Assembly: GCF_003970495.1 (NCBI RefSeq)
Contig: NZ_RXWW01000014.1
Span: 1 to 34,851 of the forward strand
Origin: Staphylococcus pasteuri
Lineage (GTDB): Bacteria; Bacillota; Bacilli; Staphylococcales; Staphylococcaceae
Length of the DNA: 34,851 nt
Direction: 5' to 3'
Position numbers and translations under genes: made by a program. The notes below the pieces were generated by a model. It was given only the letters and a program-made list of their open reading frames with translations, made no database searches and was not told the DNA's origin. Below, one piece after another: positions 16,422 through 24,538 of the stretch. The stretch's first letter is position 1. Every line of letters begins with the position of its first letter.

Positions 16422-16504
16422 CTTTATTAAGCTCCCTTGAAAATTTAAATATTATTGTACTATATACCTTGAATTTGATATAATTTAATTTATGGCATTT
16501 ATAA

Positions 16505-16518
16505 TTGATACTTATCAA
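16505..16518. promoter_or_regulatory. palindrome in the scaH/yhgE divergent promoter region
   Basis: TTGATACTTATCAA has perfect 6-base arms around CT, with weaker extension outward (ATAA on one side and a displaced TTAT on the other). It lies 84 bases from the scaH start and could serve either promoter. The regulator is unknown. Confidence 0.35.
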
Positions 16519-16673
16519 CAAATTATAATAACCTAACAAAATGTATTATACTAACCTTTATAAGAAAAATAAATTGTTTTTAGAAAAATGTAAAATAACA
16601 TTTGATAAAATGAGTATAAAGACTGTGACAAAATAGGTAGAAAAGTTAATAAATTGTTTTTAGGAGTGTGACA

Positions 16674-19535
16674 ATGAAAAACGCACTGAAACTGTTTAAA
16701 ACGGATTTAAAGAAAATTGCTAAGACACCGGCAGTTTGGGTGATTTTAGCAGGTTTAGCTATATTACCTTCATTTTATGCTTGGTTTAACTTGTGGGCAA
16801 TGTGGGATCCGTATGGTAATACTGGACATATTAAAGTGGCAATTGTTAATGAAGATAAAGGTGACAAAGTAAGAGGAAAAGAAATTAACGTCGGTAACAA
16901 AATGGTACAAACCCTTAAGAAAAATGATAGCTTTGATTGGCAATTTGTAAGTCGAGAAAAAGCTGATCATGAAATAAAAATGGGGAAATACTATGCAGGC
17001 ATATACATACCAAGTAAGTTTACACACCAAATTACAGGTACTTTAAGAAAGCATCCTGAAAAGGCGGATGTTGATTTCAAAGTTAATCAAAAAATTAATG
17101 CTGTAGCTGCAAAACTAACAGATACAGGTTCTTCGATGGTAGTAGAAAAAGCCAATGAACAATTTAACCAAACTGTGACCAAAGCGTTACTTGCAGAAGC
17201 AAATAAAGTAGGATTGAAAATTGAAGACGAAGTACCTACAATTAATAAAATTAAAAATGCAGTGTACGCAGCTAATAAATCATTACCAGAAATAAATAAA
17301 TTTAAAGATAAAATTATCTACTTAAATGACCATCAGGATGACCTTGATCAATATGCGAATCAATTTAGAAATCTTGGTAATTATAAAGGTGATATTTTAG
17401 ATGCACAAGAAAAACTCAATCAAGTCAATGCATCAATTCCTGCATTAAACGAAAGGGCAAAATTAATTTTAGCTTTAAATAATTATATGCCTAACATTGA
17501 ACGCGTCTTGAATGTTGCAGCGAATGATGTACCAGCACAATTCCCTAAAATAAATAAAGGGGTATCTATTGCAGGACAAGGTATTGATGAAGCAAACGAT
17601 CAATTGACTGATGCTAAAGGATTTTTAACTCAAGTTCAAAATAGAGTTGGTGATTACCAAGACGCAGCTGGACGAGCACAAAATGCTAATAATAATGTGA
17701 ACCAAGACTTACGACAACAAACTAATACAAGTCAACAGAGTGCACATGGTAAACAGCATGATGAAGGACATAGTTATAATTCAAATATTAAAACGAAATC
17801 ATTGAGTACATCTGGTAATAATGAAAATAGTAATTCTAATGAGTTTGTTACTTCAAATGATGTGAAATCAATGAATACTGCATTGACTGAATCGTTATTA
17901 TCACTATCCAATATGAGTGATGTACAAGCAAACGCATCACAAAAAGATATGGATGCGCTGAAAAATGTATCTTATGGTATTTTGTCATCAGATAAGCCAT
18001 CTGAGTTTAAAGAACCATTAGATAATATTAAATCAAGATTAGAAAATGCTACAAAATATAATCAACAATTTATCGATATCTTATCAGAACTTGAGAAAAA
18101 TGAAGATGTTGATTTGTCTAAAGAAATTAAACAAATTAAATCTGCAAACAATCATTTGAACAAGCAATTAAGAACTACAAACCAATTAATCAATGCCTTA
18201 TCAAATGGAAGTTCTGGTAAAGCAGAAGCGGTTAATGTATTAAAAAATATCAAAGATACAAACAGTGCATTAAGTCAATTCCGTACGTATATTAAGAAGG
18301 AATTAAACCAAAACTTATTAAATATCTCAAATGACATTACTGCACAATTATCTGAAGGACAACAAACATTATCAAATGTACAATCTAAATTAAATTCAAT
18401 TAATCAAGTGATTAATTCAGGTCAAAGTATTTTAAATAGCGGTCAAAAACGAATTGAGCGTATTCAAACAGCATTACCTAGCATAGAACAAGCTTATATC
18501 AATGCCATGAAAACAGCACAAGCATACTTCCCAACCGTGAAGAAAGACGTTGGTAAGGCCGCAGATTTTGTTAGAAACGACTTACCTGGATTAGAACAAC
18601 GCCTAGCTAATGCAACACAATCAGTAAATGATAATTTACCATCATTGTTCAGTAGATATGATAATGCAGTTAATCTACTAGATAAAAATCAACCTAGAGC
18701 TAAAGAGGCATTGTCTAATTTAGCCGACTTCTCTGAAAATAAATTACCAGGCGTTGAAAAAGACTTGAAAAAAGCAAATAAAATTTTCAAGCAATTGGAT
18801 AAAGATGACGCTGTTGATAATTTAATCGATACTCTAAAAAATGATTTGAAAAAACAAGCTGATGTCATTGCTCATCCAATTAATAAAAAGACAACAGATG
18901 TCTTCTCAGTTAAAGATTATGGATCAGGAATGACGCCATTCTACACTGCATTATCTATATGGGTAGGTGGGTTATTGATGGTGAGTTTATTATCAGTAGA
19001 CAATAAACATGAATCATTGAAACCGATACTCACACCACGCGAAATTTTCATGGGCAAAGCAGGCTTTTTCTTCTTATTAGGTATTGTTCAATCATTAATT
19101 GTATCTATAGGAGATTTGGTAATATTAAAAGCAGCTGTTGAATCACCATTATTATTCGTAACGATAGCAGTGTTCTGCTCGTTAGTATTTAACTCAATTA
19201 TCTATACATGTGTATCGTTATTAGGAAATCCAGGTAAAGCAATTGCCATTATTTTCTTAGTATTACAAATTGCAGGCGGTGGCGGAACGTTCCCAATTCA
19301 AACAACGCCTAAATTCTTCCAAACGATATCACCGTACTTGCCATTTACTTACGCTATTGACGCTTTACGTGAAACAGTAGGAGGTATTGTGCCTGAAATT
19401 TTAATTACAAAAGTGATTATTTTAGCAGCATTTGGATTAGCGTTTATAATTATAGGTGTAGTACTTAAACCGATTACTGATCCTCTAATGAGAAAAGTCT
19501 CAGCTAAAGTTGATGAAAGTAATGTAACCGAATAA
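16674..19535 (+). CDS. YhgE/Pip-family membrane protein (ABC-2 transporter-like)
   Basis: The 953-residue membrane protein belongs to the YhgE/Pip family. ATG 16674 is used because AGGAG ends seven bases before it; a GTG at 16668 is too close. Residues about 15-37 form the first membrane helix, followed by the family block with WAMWDPYGNTGHIKVAIVNEDKG. A large external domain (about 50-745), rich in helical coiled-coil segments and with a Q/N/S-rich insert near 345-395, follows. Six C-terminal membrane helices (about 755-935) resemble ABC-2 permeases. Relatives include phage-receptor Pip proteins and EsaA-like proteins. The function in staphylococci is unclear, possibly envelope transport or maintenance. 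The gene ends at a strong terminator. Confidence 0.88.
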   Translation: MKNALKLFKTDLKKIAKTPAVWVILAGLAILPSFYAWFNLWAMWDPYGNTGHIKVAIVNEDKGDKVRGKEINVGNKMVQTLKKNDSFDWQFVSREKADHEIKMGKYYAGIYIPSKFTHQITGTLRKHPEKADVDFKVNQKINAVAAKLTDTGSSMVVEKANEQFNQTVTKALLAEANKVGLKIEDEVPTINKIKNAVYAANKSLPEINKFKDKIIYLNDHQDDLDQYANQFRNLGNYKGDILDAQEKLNQVNASIPALNERAKLILALNNYMPNIERVLNVAANDVPAQFPKINKGVSIAGQGIDEANDQLTDAKGFLTQVQNRVGDYQDAAGRAQNANNNVNQDLRQQTNTSQQSAHGKQHDEGHSYNSNIKTKSLSTSGNNENSNSNEFVTSNDVKSMNTALTESLLSLSNMSDVQANASQKDMDALKNVSYGILSSDKPSEFKEPLDNIKSRLENATKYNQQFIDILSELEKNEDVDLSKEIKQIKSANNHLNKQLRTTNQLINALSNGSSGKAEAVNVLKNIKDTNSALSQFRTYIKKELNQNLLNISNDITAQLSEGQQTLSNVQSKLNSINQVINSGQSILNSGQKRIERIQTALPSIEQAYINAMKTAQAYFPTVKKDVGKAADFVRNDLPGLEQRLANATQSVNDNLPSLFSRYDNAVNLLDKNQPRAKEALSNLADFSENKLPGVEKDLKKANKIFKQLDKDDAVDNLIDTLKNDLKKQADVIAHPINKKTTDVFSVKDYGSGMTPFYTALSIWVGGLLMVSLLSVDNKHESLKPILTPREIFMGKAGFFFLLGIVQSLIVSIGDLVILKAAVESPLLFVTIAVFCSLVFNSIIYTCVSLLGNPGKAIAIIFLVLQIAGGGGTFPIQTTPKFFQTISPYLPFTYAIDALRETVGGIVPEILITKVIILAAFGLAFIIIGVVLKPITDPLMRKVSAKVDESNVTE

Positions 19536-19545
19536 TAACAATTAG

Positions 19546-19597
19546 ATTCTAGCACTTAAGACAGTTAATTAATGTCTTGGTGCTAGAATTTTTTTTG
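19546..19597 (+). terminator. terminator of yhgE
   Basis: ATTCTAGCACTTAAGAC (19546-19562) pairs with GTCTTGGTGCTAGAAT (19574-19589) with one bulge, followed by at least eight T. Confidence 0.93.
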
Positions 19598-19752
19598 TGA
19601 TTTTCTTAAGAGAAGTTACTTGCACACAAAATCATTTTTAAATAATATTATAATATATTAATATAATTCATTGATATGAAGATAATAAGTGATGATTTTG
19701 ATGAAATAGTTAGCGCTAAGTGGAAAGATTGAAGTGAGATTTAATTAAAATC

Positions 19753-19810
19753 AAAACAAAAAAGGATTAGACATTCAGCTCATTGAGCCTGTGTGAGAAT
19801 GACCTAACCC
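19753..19810 (-). terminator. terminator of the Q/S/N-rich protein gene
   Basis: An imperfect stem (GGATTAGACATTC at 19764, GAATGACCTAACCC at 19796) with an inner GCTC/GAGC stem is followed on the minus strand by TTTTTTGTTTT. Confidence 0.6.
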
Positions 19811-19821
19811 TATTTCTTATT

Positions 19822-20346
19822 TTATTCTGATTTGTTCTGTTTATTTGAATTACTACTGTTATTCTGCGATGAGTGATTCGCATTTTGGTTAGTAGTTTGT
19901 CCATTGTTAGCTTTAGGAGTTTCTGTACTCGTATTAGATTGATTTTGTTTCTTAGATGCTGATGGTTGTTGTGAACGAGTTGATTGATTACTACTACGTT
20001 GTGAAGATTGTGCAGGTTGTGTTGATTGTTTGGCTTGTGTTGATTGATTTTGAGACGTTTGATTATTATTTTTATTTGATTTTTGAATCGTTTGTTGACT
20101 AGCTGAACTATTAGAGCGTGTATTACTTGGTTGTTGAGACGATGAAGGCTCAGTTTGAACAGGCTCCTGCTGTTTAGTAGTTGTTTGTTTTTTATCTTTA
20201 GAGTCTTTCTTTTTATCTTTGTCTTCAGTTTGATGATTTGTTTTGTGATGTGATGATTTATTTTGATGAGTTAAAGCTGCGAAAACAGAAAATCCTAATG
20301 CTATTACAAGTGCTAAAACAACAATACTTGCTAATATTTTTTTCAA
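19822..20346 (-). CDS. membrane-anchored Q/S/N/T-rich low-complexity protein
   Basis: The 174-residue protein starts at TTG 20346, eight bases after GGAGG; the nearby ATG at 20352 is too close to that site. One N-terminal helix (about residues 4-24, ILASIVVLALVIALGFSVFAAL) is followed by a charged K/D segment and about 130 residues of Gln, Ser, Asn and Thr with no cysteine and almost no hydrophobics. It lacks a lipobox and a sorting signal, so it is probably held by its N-terminal helix with a disordered tail outside the membrane or within the wall. I do not recognise a family. The neighbours (yhgE, ScaH-like) support an envelope location. Confidence 0.7.
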   Translation of the reverse strand: MKKILASIVVLALVIALGFSVFAALTHQNKSSHHKTNHQTEDKDKKKDSKDKKQTTTKQQEPVQTEPSSSQQPSNTRSNSSASQQTIQKSNKNNNQTSQNQSTQAKQSTQPAQSSQRSSNQSTRSQQPSASKKQNQSNTSTETPKANNGQTTNQNANHSSQNNSSNSNKQNKSE

Positions 20347-20483
20347 AAGCATATCCTCCATTAACTTCGATGATAATTAATTATATTATAATCAATTTTC
20401 TGAATAAGAACATATCATTTAATTATATTTTTAATGAAGAATGTTAATTGACTTCAAATATGATAGGAAAGAAAGTGAAATTT

Positions 20484-21719
20484 ATGGCCGTATTAAATAA
20501 CGAAGAAAAGGTAAAAATTTTATCAGATATTGTATCTATTCCTACAGTTAATGATAATGAATTAGAGGTAGCGTTGTATTTACAGCAATGTCTTAACAAA
20601 TATAATATTGAATCTGAAATAGACAGAGTATCAGATAAACGTGCAAATCTTATTGCAACAATTGGCTCAGGAAAGCCAGTAATTGCAGTTTCAGGTCACA
20701 TGGATGTTGTACATGAAGGAAATCATGAGGAATGGACATCGCCTCCATTTGAGTTAACAGAACGAGATGGCTATTTATACGGTAGAGGTGCTGCCGATAT
20801 GAAATCAGGACTAGCGGCATTAGTGATAGCAATGATAGAAATTAAAGAAAGTGGCCAATTACCTAAAGGAACAATTAAATTATTAGCAACTGCTGGAGAA
20901 GAAATGGAACAAGCCGGATCAGAGCAATTATATCGTAAAGGTTATATGGATGACGTAGATGCACTAGTGATAGCTGAGCCATCATATCCAAGTATTGTAT
21001 ATGCACATAAGGGTTCTATGGATATTAGAATTACATCTAAAGGTCGTTCGAGCCATAGTTCAACACCGTTTATGGGAGAAAATGCGATCACACCACTGAT
21101 CGAATTTATTCAAAATATTAATAAAGAATATGAAGAAATCACTCAAAATATTAAAGGTACAGCATTAAACTATGGTAATATGGTCGACCAAATGGCTAGT
21201 CAGTTACCTAGTTATGTTAGTAAAGAAGAAGTGCAAACTAGAATACAAGGTCTTGTTATGACAAATAGCATCATTAAAGGTGGCACTCAAGTAAATTCAG
21301 TTCCAGATTATGCAACTGCTGAATTTAATATTAGAACGATTCCTGAATACAATAATGAAAAAGTTAAAGCTTTATTTGAAAAATATATCAACATGGCAAA
21401 TGATAAAGGAGCAAAATTAACGCACGACATATATTTAGATTTGGATCCTGTAGTGACTACTGGAGACAATCGTTTGTTTAAATTAGGACATCAGTTAGCG
21501 ACAAATTACTTCAATCAATCAGAATTAGTGATTACACCAACTGTTGCAGTTACAGACGCATCTAATTTATTAAAAGGTAAAACAGATGCTTTTCCATTTT
21601 TAATGATTGGACCAGGAAAAGGACCTCATCAAATCGACGAGTGTGTAAATAAAGCGGATTATTTAAAATTCATAGACTATTATATCCAACTGCTAACTAC
21701 ATATTTAGAAGAATGTTAA
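20484..21719 (+). CDS. M20 family metallopeptidase (ArgE/DapE/ACY1-like)
   Basis: The 412-residue cytoplasmic enzyme has the M20 metal site: His72 and Asp74 in SGHMDVVHEG, Asp105 in GRGAADMKSG, catalytic Glu139 with Glu140 in TAGEEME, and a late metal His in GPGKGPHQIDE. The dimerisation domain is the middle section near KGSMDIRITSKGRSSHSS. Family members remove acyl groups from amino acids (ArgE, DapE, aminoacylase); substrate cannot be assigned, although DapE-type annotation is common for staphylococcal copies. ATG 20484 is chosen because the N terminus then matches the family; its upstream site (AAAGTGA) is only moderate, and ATG 20460 has none. It is monocistronic. Confidence 0.87.
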   Translation: MAVLNNEEKVKILSDIVSIPTVNDNELEVALYLQQCLNKYNIESEIDRVSDKRANLIATIGSGKPVIAVSGHMDVVHEGNHEEWTSPPFELTERDGYLYGRGAADMKSGLAALVIAMIEIKESGQLPKGTIKLLATAGEEMEQAGSEQLYRKGYMDDVDALVIAEPSYPSIVYAHKGSMDIRITSKGRSSHSSTPFMGENAITPLIEFIQNINKEYEEITQNIKGTALNYGNMVDQMASQLPSYVSKEEVQTRIQGLVMTNSIIKGGTQVNSVPDYATAEFNIRTIPEYNNEKVKALFEKYINMANDKGAKLTHDIYLDLDPVVTTGDNRLFKLGHQLATNYFNQSELVITPTVAVTDASNLLKGKTDAFPFLMIGPGKGPHQIDECVNKADYLKFIDYYIQLLTTYLEEC

Positions 21720-21797
21720 AAATTAATTATGTTTACAAGTGTTTTATGTTCATCAACAATTTGAATATTACAAATATGTAATAACAACTGCTTTTAA

Positions 21798-21826
21798 TTG
21801 TATGTCTTTGACCGATAGCGTATAAT
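21798..21826 (+). promoter_or_regulatory. isaB promoter
   Basis: TTGTAT (21798-21803), a 17-base spacer and consensus TATAAT (21821-21826). The leader carries a small stem, GTCTC (21833-21837) with GAGAC (21843-21847), before the AGTGAGGTAC ribosome binding site. Confidence 0.7.
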
Positions 21827-21879
21827 TTAGAAGTCTCATTGAGAGACATAGTAACAGATAAAGAAAGTGAGGTACTCTC

Positions 21880-22443
21880 ATGAATAAAAAGACTAAAACA
21901 ATTATTGCGTCTACATTAGCTTTTGGAACATTATTAAGTGCATCAGCGAGTGCGCCGCCAGTTATAAATACTACTGCTCATGCAGCAACTACACAACAAC
22001 ATAATGCATATTATACTTATAAAGGTGACGCAGGCTACGATGCAAAATTCGTATTAGATAAAAACTTCAAAAATGCTATCAAAGCTCAAAATGTAACATT
22101 TAATGGTATAAAAATTGCATCAACAAATTCAACAAAAAATATTGTTAAATCAGATCAATTATTCCGCCAATATGATAAAAAAACTAAAAAGGCTTCACTA
22201 GTTGATATTCCATTGAAAAAACAATTGAAGCTAACTGATTTACAAAAATCATATGGTAAAGATTTGAAAAAAGTAAATAATGGTAAAAATAATAATACTG
22301 GTATCTATTATTACCAACCTAATAAAAAAGGTGAAACAGTATGGTTTGACTCTTCTAAAGGTAAAATTGACCGTATAGTAATTGGTTATGAAAAAACTAA
22401 AGTAGCTGTAAAAGAAGATAAAGCTATCAAAAAAATTAAATAA
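21880..22443 (+). CDS. isaB: immunodominant staphylococcal antigen B (IsaB-like)
   Basis: The 187-residue secreted protein has a signal peptide of about 35 residues ending in AHAA. The mature part carries the IsaB pattern: YYTYKGDAGYDAKFVLDKNFKNA at its start, YGKDLKKVN, YYYQPNKKGETVWFDSSKGKIDRI near the end, and a lysine-rich C terminus. IsaB is a secreted, partly surface-bound protein reported to bind nucleic acids in S. aureus and to be immunogenic. The gene sits directly before the aureolysin-type gene, as in S. aureus. It has its own promoter and terminator. Confidence 0.9.
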   Translation: MNKKTKTIIASTLAFGTLLSASASAPPVINTTAHAATTQQHNAYYTYKGDAGYDAKFVLDKNFKNAIKAQNVTFNGIKIASTNSTKNIVKSDQLFRQYDKKTKKASLVDIPLKKQLKLTDLQKSYGKDLKKVNNGKNNNTGIYYYQPNKKGETVWFDSSKGKIDRIVIGYEKTKVAVKEDKAIKKIK

Positions 22444-22458
22444 AATAAGATTTTTTAC

Positions 22459-22489
22459 AGACGTCATATATTAAATGACGTCTTTTTTA
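22459..22489 (+). terminator. terminator of isaB
   Basis: AGACGTCAT (22459-22467) pairs with ATGACGTCT (22475-22483), then TTTTT. Confidence 0.88.
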
Positions 22490-22528
22490 TTGTGTTTTAT
22501 AAAGAATATTCAAAGTATTTTATGAAAT

Positions 22529-22556
22529 TTGCATTTACTTTTTTGAAAAATATAAA
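22529..22556 (+). promoter_or_regulatory. promoter of the SepA/aureolysin gene
   Basis: TTGCAT (22529-22534), a 16-base spacer and TATAAA (22551-22556), 48 bases before the start codon. Confidence 0.6.
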
Positions 22557-22603
22557 TATTATTGGGGGAGATTATAAATTTTGTGAATAAATGGAGGAGT
22601 TCT

Positions 22604-24127
22604 ATGAATAAAATTTCAAAAATTGCTATTTCAGGCATCTCATTATTAACATTAAGCAGTTCTATTTATAGTGGAAATGCCGATGCTAAGATCGAACAGT
22701 CATCAACTAAAAGTAAAATAGAAATTACAGAAAAACATAAAGCATTCCAAGCATTAAAAGTATTACCTAATGATAAAAATGCGAAAAAACAATATAAACA
22801 TTACAAAACTGTTGAGGTGAAAACTGACCAATTAGGTTATACACATTACACTTTACAGCCAAAGTTTAAAAATACATATGTGCCTGATAGAGAAGTTAAA
22901 ATACATACAGATCAAAAAGGGAAAGTAGTTCTTATAAATGGAAATACGAGTGGTGGTGAAATTAAGCCAAGTAATAGTATTGAAATTAATAAAAACGAAG
23001 CTCTGAATAAAGCATTCGAATCTATTTCTATGTCATCAAATAAAGCTAAAAACTTTAAAGATAATGTTGTTAAAGAGAATAATATCCAAATTAGTGGTCA
23101 ACATAATAAATATGTTTATAATATTGAAATCGTAACAACATACCCTAAAATATCTCACTGGACTATACAAGTAGATGCCCAAACAGGTGAGGTCGTTGAT
23201 AAATTAAATAATATGCAACATGCTGCTACTAAAGGTACAGGCAAAAGTGTACTAAATAAAAACAAAAAAATTAATATCAATAGTCAGAAAAAAGGATATG
23301 CACTGCAAGATGTGACACATCAAGGTAAAATTTCAGCTTATGACTATAATGATAAATCAGGTGATTCGAAACTAATGACTGATAAAGATAAAAACTTTGT
23401 AAGTCAGTCCCAACGAGCTGGCGTAGACGCTAATGACTATGCTAAAGACGTTTACGAGTATTATAAAAATAAATTTGGACGAGAATCTTATGATGATAAA
23501 GGAAGTACTATCGATTCACTGACACATGTTAACCAATTTGAGAATGAAGACAATCGAAATAATGCTGCATGGATTGGAGACAAAATGATTTATGGTGATG
23601 GCGATAATGAAAATTATTTACCATTCTCTGGTGCTAAAGATGTTGTAGCACATGAAATTACACATGGAATCACCCAAGAAACAGCGGATTTAGTATATGA
23701 AAATCAACCGGGAGCCTTAAATGAAAGTATTTCTGATACCTTTGCATACTTTATTGATAGTGATAACTTTTTAATAGGTGAAGATATATACACACCTAAT
23801 GTTAAAGGCGATGCACTTAGAAGTATGTCTAAACCTGAACAATATGATCAACCATCTAATATGAAACATTATTCAAAAACTCAAGAAGATAATGGCGGAG
23901 TACATACCAATTCTGGTATACCTAACAAAGCTGCGTACTTAACTATCAAACGTATTGGTAAAGATAAAGCAGAACAAATTTATTATCGAACATTAACACA
24001 ATATCTTTCTTCAAATTCTGATTTTGAAGATGCAAAGAAATCATTACATCAAGCAGCACTTGATTTATATGATAAATCCACTGCAGACAAAGTAAATCAA
24101 TCATGGGAAGATGTCGGCGTTGAATAA
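22604..24127 (+). CDS. sepA: SepA/aureolysin-type extracellular zinc metalloprotease (M4)
   Basis: The 507-residue preproenzyme starts at ATG 22604 after GGAGGAG, and the length equals S. epidermidis SepA as I recall it. It has a signal peptide (about 1-28), an FTP/PepSY propeptide (about 29-206, including VEVKTDQLGYTHYTLQPKF), and a mature enzyme probably beginning at Ala207 (AATKGTGKSVL), about 301 residues long. Zinc ligands are His350 and His354 in HEITH plus Glu374 in NESISD, with the thermolysin spacing of 20. The later catalytic histidine is in GVHTNSGIPNKAAY. SepA and aureolysin degrade host antimicrobial peptides and activate other secreted enzymes. The gene has its own promoter. Confidence 0.93.
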   Translation: MNKISKIAISGISLLTLSSSIYSGNADAKIEQSSTKSKIEITEKHKAFQALKVLPNDKNAKKQYKHYKTVEVKTDQLGYTHYTLQPKFKNTYVPDREVKIHTDQKGKVVLINGNTSGGEIKPSNSIEINKNEALNKAFESISMSSNKAKNFKDNVVKENNIQISGQHNKYVYNIEIVTTYPKISHWTIQVDAQTGEVVDKLNNMQHAATKGTGKSVLNKNKKININSQKKGYALQDVTHQGKISAYDYNDKSGDSKLMTDKDKNFVSQSQRAGVDANDYAKDVYEYYKNKFGRESYDDKGSTIDSLTHVNQFENEDNRNNAAWIGDKMIYGDGDNENYLPFSGAKDVVAHEITHGITQETADLVYENQPGALNESISDTFAYFIDSDNFLIGEDIYTPNVKGDALRSMSKPEQYDQPSNMKHYSKTQEDNGGVHTNSGIPNKAAYLTIKRIGKDKAEQIYYRTLTQYLSSNSDFEDAKKSLHQAALDLYDKSTADKVNQSWEDVGVE

Positions 24128-24141
24128 TATTTATATAGTTA

Positions 24142-24181
24142 AAAGCTTTTCATTGTGAATGAGACAATGAAAGGCTTTTTT
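24142..24181 (+). terminator. terminator of sepA
   Basis: AAAGC/TTTCATTGT (24142-24156) pairs with ACAATGAAA/GCTTT near 24164-24178, with single bulges, followed by T. Confidence 0.85.
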
Positions 24182-24343
24182 AATATACGTCACACTTAGG
24201 TTTGTCTTACGGTAGACATCGAGTAGTCTTAATTTCAAAGTAAAAACAAGAAGATATAAATAAATAGATTAACTTGCTTGAAATGTAGAAAATTATTTTT
24301 GAAAGATAATAATATGATTGTTGCTTAGTCTTTTTCTTTTAAA

Positions 24344-24361
24344 ATGTTTCATGAGAAACAT
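24344..24361. repeat. inverted repeat with 7-base arms
   Basis: ATGTTTCATGAGAAACAT has perfect arms ATGTTTC/GAAACAT around ATGA. It lies 178 bases before argF and is not followed by a T run, so it is more like a protein-binding site than a terminator. The binding protein is unknown. Confidence 0.5.
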
Positions 24362-24470
24362 CATGAAATAGTTTTATATTACAAAAACATATATACATAG
24401 AAAACGTATTTTGCTTCAGATTAGATAGCAACTAATCAGAATAACAAAGGGAAAAGCGCTTTTTAATTCA

Positions 24471-24504
24471 TGCATAAATAATCATTATATTGAATCTATA
24501 TTAA
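24471..24504 (+). promoter_or_regulatory. tandem ARG-box-like operators upstream of argF
   Basis: TGCATAAATAATCA (24471-24484) and TGAATCTATATTAA (24491-24504) each match the ARG box core TGAATWWWWATTCA at 12 of 14 positions. The copies are 20 bases apart centre to centre, about two helical turns, as expected for hexameric ArgR. The second overlaps the -35. Confidence 0.7.
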
Positions 24505-24518
24505 TTTTATTGTAATAT
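24490..24518 (+). promoter_or_regulatory. argF promoter
   Basis: TTGAAT (24490-24495), a 17-base spacer and TAATAT (24513-24518), 20 bases before the ATG. The ribosome binding site AAGGAG is at 24525-24530. The leader is very short. Confidence 0.65.
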
Positions 24519-24538
24519 GTTATCAAGGAGTTGATGAC

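Larger units (their letters stand above)
24128..24538. other. 411-base intergenic region before argF
   Basis: It holds the sepA terminator (24142-24181), a perfect inverted repeat (24344-24361), the 12-base palindrome AAAAGCGCTTTT (24452-24463), and the argF control region with two ARG-like boxes. No open frame with a convincing start is seen between 24190 and 24340. Confidence 0.7.

Noticed and set aside
16674..19535. Prophage signal from a phage infection (Pip-like) protein
   Set aside because: The name comes from phage-receptor relatives; no phage gene, integrase or attachment site is present.
12400..20300. CRISPR or tandem DNA repeats in the low-complexity coding stretches
   Set aside because: Repetition is at the amino-acid level with irregular codons; no regularly spaced identical direct repeats are present.
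22562..22603. 14-residue N-terminal extension of the SepA-type protease
   Set aside because: It precedes a good GGAGGAG site and would disrupt the signal peptide; the ATG at 22604 gives the expected 507 residues.
24452..24463. AAAAGCGCTTTT as a CcpA (cre) site before argF
   Set aside because: It is a perfect palindrome with cre-like centre but lacks the outer TG and CA bases, so only about 10 of 14 positions fit. I would not call it a cre site.
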